Positions 46,801 to 56,081 of a DNA stretch of 64,000 nt are shown here, in pieces. Where the stretch lies: the NCBI GenBank assembly GCA_948567375.1, contig OX419757.1, forward strand, positions 42,470,001-42,534,000, read 5' to 3'. A program made the translations under genes and the position numbers. Positions within the stretch are counted from its first letter, which is position 1. Every line of letters starts with the position of its first letter. The notes beneath the pieces were generated by a model. That model was given only the letters and a program-made list of their open reading frames with translations. It had not been told where the DNA came from and ran no database searches. The DNA is from Lunularia cruciata. Taxonomy: Eukaryota > Streptophyta > Marchantiopsida > Lunulariales > Lunulariaceae.

Positions 46801-47422
46801 GGCAAGCACCGGATTCTCTCCTTTCTTTCTCAATTTTGGCCAAGATCCGCTTGTTCCAGATTCTCTTCTTGCTCCACCTCCATCTCAGGTTCCTCATACT
46901 TCCACATTCTTGACCACTATATCCCAATCTCTCCAACAAGCCAAGTCTCACCTCCTTGTTGCTTAGAATCGCCAAAAACAAGATACTGACCACCATCGTC
47001 GAGATCTCACCTTTGAAGTTGGTGATAAAGTCATGCTATCCTCTAGTAACCTCCCTCTCCCACTTGATACCCAAGTTTGTAAACTTGCCCCTAATTGGAT
47101 AGGACCCTTTGATATCACCCAAATTGTCTCTCCTGTTGCTTATCGTCTTGCCTTGCCTTGTCACATGCGTATCCATCCTGTCTTTCATGTTTCCAAGTTG
47201 AAACCCTTTGTTCATAACCCTTCTTCCTTTTCTTCTCGAGTCCAACCTCCTCCTCTTCCTATCCCTACCAATGATCATGAGGAGTACGAAGTTGATTGTA
47301 TCCTTGCGCGTCGCCACATTCAACAAGGCCGTCGCCAACATACGGAGTACAAGGTCCTTTGGAAAGGGTATCCCCTTCAGGATGCCACTTGGGAACCTCT
47401 TTCTCACCTCCACAATGCATAG
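43834..47422 (+). pseudogene. Chromovirus B pol, with nonsense codons and a frameshift
   Basis: Same domains as A. The protease motif is DSRS rather than DSGS (Gly to Arg next to the catalytic Asp). RT ([13 protein letters not shown]) is at about 45060-45165, RNase H from about 45585, integrase from about 46185 to 46760, and the chromodomain (EYKVLWKGYPL) at about 47280-47420. Nonsense codons: TAG 43957, TAG 44233, TGA 44650, TAG 45517 (shared with A 10796), TAG 45811, TGA 45850, TGA 45937. An extra C near 46787 shifts the frame after the integrase core. A further TAG follows near 46964. Confidence 0.93.
43837..43882 (+). promoter_or_regulatory. -1 frameshift signal of element B
   Basis: GGGAAAC at 43837-43843 in the gag frame, a 6-nt spacer, then a stem 43850-43859 with 43873-43882. 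Both stem arms are unchanged from element A despite many substitutions around them. The pol frame is again -1. Confidence 0.75.
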
Positions 47423-47488
47423 ATGGCCATCCAGGAATTCAAAGCTTCACTGGCGACAAGGACATCACCAACTAGCGGCGAGGGAATA

Positions 47489-47914
47489 AGTAACAATATG
47501 GATTTTAGCGATAAAGTCAGTCAGGCTCACGAAGTAGCACATAAGACAAATTAGCCTAAAATATTCCGGAAGTATCTAAGAAGCTTCTTGGGAAGCTTCC
47601 CGGTTAGCTTAGCTTGCACCTTAAGTAAGTAGCTTCTAGAAGGAAGCTTCTAGAAGCTTCCAACTAGCTTAGCTTGCACGCCAAGTAGGCGGCTTCTAGA
47701 AGGAAGCTTCTTGAGAAGCTTCCTAGTTAACTTGGCTGGCACTCTAAGAAAGCGGCTTGAGAAAGCTTCTTGAGAAGCTTATCAAGGGCCTTGTATGCTA
47801 CCTATAAATACCAAAGCCAAAGCTCATGCTAGGCATTCGGAGTTTTCCCTCATTCAAGTGTCCCAATGTGAGTTTCTATTCTCCTATTTCTCTCCTCGGT
47901 TTTGGTCTTTTACA
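47489..47914 (+). repeat. 3' LTR of element B
   Basis: It starts AGTAACAATATGG and ends TTTTACA, and is preceded by a mutated polypurine tract (GCGGCGAGGGAATA). The four-unit heat-shock element is at 47643-47660. Confidence 0.92.
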
Positions 47915-49740
47915 TCCACCATAGAATTAGGCACAGAGATAGGTGACATGTCAACAAGCTCCACCCTTGGATGACTTACTTGGATGGGTGACATGTCGGT
48001 CTTGGTCCTATCTGGTTGGTCAAACAAGCTTTGACTGGAGGGAATCTTTTAGGAAATCTTCCTATAAGAATTTCAGAATCACGGGGGTGAGGTACCATTG
48101 GAAAGTTCTCAATGAGACAAAGTAGTGGGAGGGAAGGCTCACCTTTCCTCAATTGGGGGGAGAAATGGGATACTTTAGAGGCCTAATTCATCCATTTAGA
48201 CCTCCCAAGATTTCAGGCATATTTTGGTTCCTACTCTATTAGAAGAAGTCTCTTTTTGGTGATACCTCTTTCTGATCTGTTTAGTCCATCATGTTTAACA
48301 TCCATCCAGATGTTACCAAACCAATTCTCACCTTTAAATCATATGTCTAGCTATTGGTTTTAAGGTTTTCAAGTCTATTTTGGTTTCTACCCTATTATTA
48401 GAAGTACTCTTTTGGTGATACTTCTATCTGATCTATTTTGACCATCATGTATAACATCATTCCAGATGTTACCAAACTAAATTTCACATCTAGATCATAT
48501 GGCTAGCTCTTGGTATTACAAAGTGTCTCTTAGGATTGAACACCCTTCCTTGATGTAAGTAATTTTGTCAAATCTCCTTCAATTCCATCAATTCTTTCAA
48601 TTTTGTGAATTCAAATTTTAATTTCAATTGTATTTGTTCTTGCATCTTCTCCAAAACCCTAAACTCTTCAAGAAGACCTTAAATTTCTAGAGATTGAGGA
48701 ATCCGTATACAATGAATCCACAAACAAACTTGGACAGAGACCCAACCCTACAAGCAAACCCCAAGATGAAACCCAAATTTTAGCTAAGTTTTTGACTGAA
48801 ACCCATAAGCCTCTTAACAATCCCTTTAGGGTCTTCTTATAAGTAGCACTCCATAGGAGGTTCTAAATGATCCTTGAAGCCCTTTGAATAAAGGATCCTC
48901 CCATTTTGGAGTCCCTCTCCGAGTGAACCCTTATGTCCAATAGTAGATTTCAATAAATCATGTAGCACTCTAAACAACAATCCATTTTTGGTTTCCTTAT
49001 AAGCAAACCCTCAAGTTGAGAAGAAGTTCCCAAATAAACCATGTAGCTTGGTGAATGACCCATATTTTGGGATTTCTTTATGAGCAAGGTTCTCAAAGAG
49101 TTTTGATGGGTTGTGGTTGCTTTCCAAGTCATTTTGTGCACTGAGTTCACAAGCACTTGGGATGCACATATTCACATAGGCAATATTAGAGGAAGACCAT
49201 TCAATTTGATGCTTGAAAATATCTGTGAGATCTTTGCTTTGCAAAGATTGAGTTTGAGAAAGAGAAGTTTTGTTCCCTATTCATGGATGCTAGATTGGTA
49301 TACGGTTAGAGACTTCACAATGAGGAGATATCTTGCTAGGTTTTGTATTTACCCATCATGGAGGTCCTTCTTCTAGTTGTTGATTTCACTCCTTGTGCGC
49401 ACTCATAGACCAAAACTGGTGCATGGGCATCTTGCTTTTGATGTTAAGAATAAGGTTGAACAGTTTGGAGAGTACTATGATTGAAAGGAGCTTATGTTGG
49501 TGGGTGTTGAGGTAGAGTTGGTGTTCTTATAAGAGCAACTTTGGCACCTTGAGGGGAAATGGTTCAAGATGACTTTTGTTGGATAGTTCCTTACTCATCT
49601 TTTTTGGAGAGTGGAATCATTAGAGAGGATGAGGATACTTCTTGCATCAATTCTTAGGAAGAGGAGGTCATTGTCCATGGCACATATGAGGATGAGGCTG
49701 AGCATGATGAGTGTGGATGAAGAGAATTTTCTTCATTAAT

Positions 49741-50207
49741 TTTGAAAACTATATGGTTTCTCCTATGTGTTAATTTTTTCAAACACATAATAAATGATTT
49801 TTCTCAATCATTGCATTCTTTTCAGTATCTTTGATACTTGAGATATGTTATAGTTTGAATTCTTTGATTATATTCAATGCTTCAATTATCTTATTATGAT
49901 ATTGATCTGCACATGTTATTCTCCTTTGTTGTAGATGACACTCTCTCAATAAAGGCTCTATTTTTGCCAAGGACTCTCCTCATGTTGTTATTATCAAGGA
50001 TCTACCTTTTATTGTTCCTATAGAAGACCTTGTCCTAAAGGATGGAGTTGTGAGAGAAGGTGAGGGGATTTTGTGCTTACTCATCATGAGGTAAGGGTGT
50101 GAGGATAGGAGTCTATCATTAGGTTTTGTGACTCCTAAACAATCAAAGCTAAGGTAAAATGAGTGCAACATGAGGGAGGTAGACTTAGTGGAGAGTGCGC
50201 ACCTTCA
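49741..50207. other. AT-rich spacer before element C
   Basis: No recognisable ORF or LTR. A full 5' LTR of element C would be expected here, but only its last 15 or so bases are detectable at 50208-50223, so the junction is probably a deletion. Confidence 0.4.
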
Positions 50208-53200
50208 TCCTTGGTCTTTGACAAGGTATCAAAGTAGGAATAGAATGGATGGAATTTATGGACCACCAAATCCATTTCTCCTAAACCATTCAGATTTTTT
50301 TTTCCATGTACTACCCAAGTATCATTTCATACAATTCATCATCCCATATTTTGGGTAATTCTTTTATAAATATGATCAGCTTGTTTGATGAACCCTTAAT
50401 ACTTCCAATTGTAAGTTATAGAGAATGTTGGACATGTTGCATCTATGTGTTAACTTAGATAATTATAGATATTTTAATAAAGTTATAGCCATGGCGGCAT
50501 TGCTTTGACATTATCATTGTTATGTAGCAACAAATCAAGTATTTTACTTGATTGTGGGAAGTGAAAGACCATCAAAAACAAGAGCATGAAGAGAGAACAC
50601 CATTTTAAGAAGGAGAAGAGCAAATTCAATTTCCAAAGGCCAAGGTATTTGAAGGCAAGAATCTCTCGGGTATAGTGGACAATTTTTTGTTTGATTGTGA
50701 ATGTTATTTTGAAGCTACAAATCTTTAAGATGAAAGGAGATAAATTTTCTTGGCTTAAAGCCAATTGGATAGAGTGGCAAAACTACAGTGGCCATTTTGA
50801 GTAGAGCAAGTTGAACAATAGTTTTTTGCACCAATCTAGACATGGGAAGAATTCAAGAACTTAATAATAGGAGATTCCAAGCTATCAATGCTACATGAGT
50901 CACATGTGATAGATTGGCAAAACTGAAGTAGATTGGGTCTGTCACTCAATTCCAAAACAACAAAATGTAAATTCTAGATATACAAGAAGGTAAAGCTCTA
51001 GATCAAATTGTGACGTGCTTGAAGTCACACACCAAATTGGAAGTGACTATATAGAAGCCCAAACACTCAAAAAGAAGCTATGCAATTGGCATAACACTTC
51101 AATTCCTTGGTTGTAATAACTTGGTCTTGACCTTGACCTTCAAATAACACACTACACACAAGTGGAGGAGGCGACACCAATAGAGATTGATGTCATGCAA
51201 TAAAGACCACTTGGCATTGTAGATAGAGAAAGATTATGACAAATTGAGGTTGCTTTTATTTTTGCCAAATTGGATTTTTCATTGCTAATTGTACACTCAA
51301 GAATGGGTGACCTTCAAAAATTGTCCAATTAGAGTTTGCAGAGCATGATGATCAAGGAAACAAAGAATCACAATAGGAGAGTTTGAGTCACCTATTGGGA
51401 ACTTGATTAGTTCTAATGGGATTGAAGGCTGACCTATGCAAGTTTGTTTCACTTGCAAGGTATGATATTTGATTATGGTTGTATGATTTTAGTGAATATA
51501 GGAAGCTTAGAGAATTGCATGTCCATATAATTACAAAAAGGAATTAAGTATTCCTATCAAGCTAGTAATTGAAAATAGATTGATGATGGTAGATAGTAGA
51601 AAGAGATCTAAATTTTGTACCTCATATCCTTATTATATTCAAGATTGAGAAAGAGTATTTGGAGTGTATGAGATTTGTAATGGCACTTCTACATTATATT
51701 TTCATTCTAGGTTTACCTTGGTTTGAACATCATAAGGTTCAATTTGATTAGACCTGATGATAAATTCAAGTACAATACCAAGATAAGAATTACCAATTAG
51801 GTTTTCTAGCACCTTTGAGTAAGATGCCTAAGAATAATCAATCCCAAGATGTGAAGTTTGTTAGTAAAAATAACCATAGAGCAAGCATTGGAGGAAGATA
51901 TTCTTATTTTTGCAATGTGGATCAAGCCAATTACATATGGAGAACTAGATGAGGGCCAAAAGCCTCATCAAGCAATGGTCAATCAATAGTTCAAGATTTT
52001 TTGGATGATCTACTAAAGGCGTTATCTTTTGTTTTTAGTAGTATACCCATCAAGATTTAGTTATTGCCAAGAAGCACTCTCGTGAGTAGACAAATCTATT
52101 GATTCTCACCAAAGGAGTAGGAAGAGCTTCAAACAACATTGATGGTGTTTTTAAAGAAGGATTTCATATGATATAGTGCATCTCCTTGGGGAGCACTAGT
52201 ACTATTTATCCCAAATAAGGATAGAGGAATTTACTTCTGTATTGATTATAGTGGCCTCAATAAACAAATAATGAAGAATACATATTCCTTATCTCAAATT
52301 AATGACTTGTTTTATTTTGTTTGTCTGACAGTCCCCTAGATCAATTGAGTGGAAAACAATGATTCTCCTAGTTGGATCTCCAAAGTGGTGATTGGGAAAT
52401 TCCCATTGATAGAGAGGATGTGCAAAAGACTACCTTTTGCACAAGTTATGGGCATTTTGAATGGAGAGTTCTAGCTTTCAAGCTCACTGATGCTTTGGTA
52501 GCCTTCATGGATCAAATGCATTGGATGTTGGATGAGCTATTGGAATGGTATGTGGTGGTATTCTTGGATGATATTTTAATCTATAATAAGATAGAGGTAG
52601 AACACACAAATCACATGCAAGAAATTCTAAGATGATAACATTAATGGAAGTTTTACTATAAGAAGTCAAAGTGTAGACATTTAATGGATTGGCAAGTTTT
52701 TACTGATGGTTCATCCACTATTATATTCATGTGACCGCACTATTGACCACAAGCTTGGAGAAGACCTCAAGCTTTCAATAGACCACCAAGCATGAAGAAC
52801 CGTTTAAGAAATTGAAGGACATGGTGTCATTAAGATCCATCTTCAACCATAGAGTCCTCAACTACCTTATGTGGTCAATTTTAATCCTTCTAACTTTGCC
52901 ATTGGAGTTGTGTTGCAACAAGAATTTCCAAATGGGTACATCTCATTGCCTTTGTGTCTTGCCAACTAAACACTGTAGAAAAGAATTACTCTGCTTGAGA
53001 TCAAGAACAACAAGCAATGGTATATGCTACCAAGGTATGGAGGCATTATCTCTAGAGAAACAAGTGATCATGCAAATTGATCACAAGCCCTTGTTGGAAG
53101 CATTACATTTAAAGCACATAAAGAGTCAACATCATCTATGAGAGGAACAACTATAGTTGTTTGATATCAAACTTGGGTACAAACCCAATAGGTCTGATAC

Positions 53201-55520
53201 CATCTCCAATGCACTATCACAACAACCTAGTTTGAAGACTTTTCCTCTCATCATGATGGCAATTATGACAATGTTAATTGAGTCAAAAGTCCAATTTGAG
53301 TTTAGGAACTCTTTACAACAAGACCCTTCTTTCATATGGTACAAGGTCATCGTGTAGCACATGACAAGGAATACAACACCTTCTCCTTCAAGGAAAGCAT
53401 TCTATTCTATGATAATTGGATCTATGTTCCAACCAAGGGTGATCTATGACTTGTATGCCTTCAAGAAGCCCATGACTTACAAATCATTGGTCACATAGAT
53501 GTGGACAAGACCTTGGGTACCTTATAATGCTTATGGTGGTGGTCCAACATGGCATGAGAGGTTCAAGTTTTTTTTTGATCTTGTGAAAATTGTCAATGCA
53601 ACAAGGCCAAGAACCAAAAACTAGTTAGATTCCTTCAACTACTTCCCATCCCATTTGCTTGATGGGAGCATGAGAGCTTAGATCTCATCACATCCTTGCC
53701 CAAGACAAAGCAAGTTAACAAAGAAATCATGATGTTTGTTGATAAGCTTACTAAGAAAATCCATTTGGTAGCAACCTTTGATATAGTGGATGCTCCAACA
53801 TTGGCCTTGATTTGTTGTGACAATATCTTCAAACATCATGTGATGCCTCATGTACTCACATTTGATCATGATCCTAGATTTATCAAAAAATTTGGCAAGC
53901 ACTCTTCTAGCTACTTGGCACCAAGCTTGCTTTGTCCATGGCCTATCATCCTCAAACTGATGAACAAACCAACTGTGAAAATTGCATCTTAGAAGATGTG
54001 CTTCTTGCCTTTGTCAATGTTCACCATACCAATTGGGATAAATTTCTTGCAATTACTGAGTTTGCCTACAATAACTTCAAACAAGTAAGCATTAGATTCT
54101 CTCTCTTCTTCCTTAATTTTGGCCAATATCCACTTGTTTCAGATTCCATTCTTGCTCTTCCTCAATCTCATATCCCTCATACTTCCACCTTCTTGACCAC
54201 AATATCCCAATCCCTAAAACAAGCCAAATATCATCTCCTTGTTGCTCAAAATCATCAAAAACAATACATGGAGCAACATCATCATGATTGCACCTTTCAA
54301 CTTAGTGATGAGATCATGTTTTTTTCTGGTAACCTTCCCCTCCAACTTGATACCTAAGTTTGTAAACTTGCTCATAATTAGATAGGTCCATTTGATGTCA
54401 TCCAAATCATTTCTCTTGTTGCTTATTGACTTGAATTGCCTTGCCTTGCCTTGTTAGATGCAAATCCACCCTATCTTTTATATTTCCAAGTTGAATCCAC
54501 CCTTTGTTTCTAATCCATCTTCCTTTTCTTGTCATGTCTAACTCCTTGTTTTTTTCCTTATCAATGATCATGAGGAGTGTTAAGTTGCTTTATCCTTGCA
54601 CTTCACCACATTCAATGTGGCTGCTAATAACATACTAAGTACAAAATCCTTTGAAAAGGGTATCTGTAATACTCCGAGGACAAGAGAAGAGAGAAAACAC
54701 AGATTTCACACTCAAACATTTGATGCCCCAAAGGAGCACCTTCTCTTTATTATATAGACAAAGAGGATCTCTTCCAAGGAAGCTCCACCATAGGATTAGG
54801 GACACAAATAGGTGACATTTCAGCAAGCTCCACCTTTGGATTACTTACTTGGATGGGTGACATGTCTGGTCTAGGTCCTATTTGGTTGGTCAAACAAGCT
54901 TTGACCGGAGGGAATCTTTAAGGGAATCTTCCTGTAGGAATCTCATAATCACGTGAGTAAGGTACCGTTGGAAAGCTCTCAACGAGACAAAGCAAGGGGA
55001 AGGGAAGGCCAGCCTTTCCTATGTTTGGGGGGGATGTGCACATTTTTTAGGCCTAATTCATCCTTTAGGCCTCCAAAATTGCCTTCAAAGATTTTAGGCA
55101 TATTTCAGTTCCTACTCTATTACTATTCCCCTTTTGGTGATATCTCTTTTTGATATGTTTAGTCCATCATGTGTAACATCCTTCCAAATGTTACCAAACC
55201 AATTCTCACCTTTAAATCATATATCTAGCTATTGGTTCTAAGGTTCTCACGTCTATTTTGGTTTATGCTCTATTAGTAGAAGTATTCTTTTGGTGATACT
55301 TCTATCTTATCTATTTTGACCATCATGTATAACATCATTCTAGATGTTATTAAAATCAAATTTCACATCTAGATCATATGGCTAGCTCTTGGTATTATAG
55401 TATCCCTTTCATGATGCTACTTGGGAATCTCTTTCTCATCTCCATAATGCACCAATGGCCATCCAAGAGTTTGAAGCTCCCATGGTGACAAGAATGTCAT
55501 CAACTAGTAGTAGGAGAATA
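50208..55520 (+). mobile_element. Old chromovirus 'C', 5'-truncated, degenerate
   Basis: It begins with an LTR stub (CTTGGTCTTTGACA) and a decayed PBS (AGGTATCAAAGT, 50224-50235). Then come gag (about 50500-51380; FEGKNLSGIVDNFLFDC is readable), protease-like sequence (about 51480), RT (52372-52635 carries the FLDD box), RNase H (about 52860-53110), integrase (about 53470-54100) and a chromodomain split by solo LTR L2. Relative to A it has a roughly 25-bp insertion near 52300, a roughly 135-bp deletion near 52676 and many frameshifts. The frameshift heptamer has decayed to AGGAAAC (51355-51361), but the stem persists with one compensatory pair. It is the oldest detailed copy here. Confidence 0.88.
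54665..55399. mobile_element. Solo LTR L2 (735 bp) inside element C
   Basis: It begins TGTAATACTCC and ends GGTATTATA, with flanking GTATC duplications (54660-54664 and 55400-55404). It interrupts the chromodomain coding region of C, which resumes as CCTTTCATGATGC. Same family as L1 and L3. Confidence 0.88.
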
Positions 55521-56081
55521 TGTAACAATTTGGAGTTTAAAGACAAGTTAGTCAAGACTAATAAAGTAGCAAATAGTTCAAATTAACCAAGAATCATAAG
55601 AATATTTTAGAAGCATCTAGAAAGATACTTGGTACCTTCCAAGTATTGGGTAATATGTATACCATGTGGTGATTTCTAAGAAACACCTTCTTGGGAAGCT
55701 TCCTGACTAGCTTACCTTATATATGCAAAATAGGTGGCTTCTAGCAAAAAGCTTCTTGGGAAGCTTCCTGACTAGCTTACCTTATATGCAAAATAGGTGG
55801 CTTCTAGCAAAAAGCTTCTTGGGAAGCTTCCCAACTAGCTTAGCTTGCATGCCAAGTAGGCGGCTTCTAAAAATAAACTTCTCAAGAAGCTTCTTGATTA
55901 GCTTAGCTTGCACTCTAAGAAGGATGTTTTTAGGAACCTTCTTGAGAAGATTCTCAAGAGCCTTGTATATTCCTTATAAATACCAAAGCCTAAGCTCATG
56001 CTAGGCATTTGGAGTTTCTTTCATTCAAGAGTCTCAATGTGATCTTCCATTCTCCTATTTCTCTCCTTGAACTTTTATACA
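55521..56081 (+). repeat. LTR shared by elements C (3') and D (5')
   Basis: It starts TGTAACAATTTGG and ends CTTTTATACA. A PBS-like sequence follows (about 56083-56093, compare TGGTATCAGAGC), so it serves as the 3' LTR of C and the 5' LTR of D. It is longer than the A/B LTRs because of a roughly 61-bp tandem duplication. Confidence 0.8.
55694..55822 (+). repeat. Tandem duplication within the C/D LTR
   Basis: Units of about 61-63 bp containing CTTGGGAAGCTTCCTGACTA followed by an AAAATAGGTGGCTTCTAGCA stretch are repeated twice, with a diverged third beginning near 55812. Confidence 0.7.

Larger units (their letters stand above)
42275..47914 (+). mobile_element. Full-length Ty3/gypsy chromovirus 'B' (5640 bp)
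   Basis: Same family and layout as A. LTRs of 426 bp are at 42275-42700 and 47489-47914. TSD TCCAC is at 42270-42274 and 47915-47919. The PBS TGGTATCAGAGC is at 42702. The LTRs differ at roughly 19 positions by eye (about 4-5%), and the terminal TG is mutated in both (TA and AG), so B is older than A. It is inserted in solo LTR L1. Both ORFs carry many nonsense codons, and there is a +1 frameshift near 46787. Confidence 0.95.
42151..48520. mobile_element. Solo LTR L1 (about 725 bp without the nested element B)
   Basis: It begins TGTAATACTCC and ends GGTATTACA, a TG...CA LTR with terminal TGTAAT/ATTACA, and is flanked by perfect AAGTG duplications (42146-42150 and 48521-48525). Chromovirus B with its own TSD is inserted about 120 bp from the left end. 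The same family occurs at 54665 (L2) and 56843 (L3). No internal region is present, so this is a recombined solo LTR. The parent element is not in the window. Confidence 0.85.
41941..49740 (+). pseudogene. Unassigned mobile-element ORF (right copy), split by solo LTR L1 and chromovirus B
   Basis: ATG 41941 starts MVGKIKVYLKLWDMHNMED, then (after TGA) WCIDFYINTDYHYYPWIKR and NQVKKVVKTIWVVDLNALGL. Removing L1 (42151-48520) and one AAGTG copy joins the frame without change to SLRIEHPSLM at 48526. Later blocks are LCTEFTSTWDAHIHIGNIRG and RPFNLMLENICEIF (about 49137-49230), MRRYLARFCIYPSWRSFF (to 49374), and HGHLAFDVKNKVEQFGEYYD (about 49420-49482). These match the left copy in the same order (LDK...VDL..GLK; C.EF.STWD; RYLA..C.YP..R.FF; K.K....FG..YD). 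Function unknown. It lies downstream of a Harbinger-like transposase in both copies, so it may be a second ORF of the same element. Confidence 0.4.
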
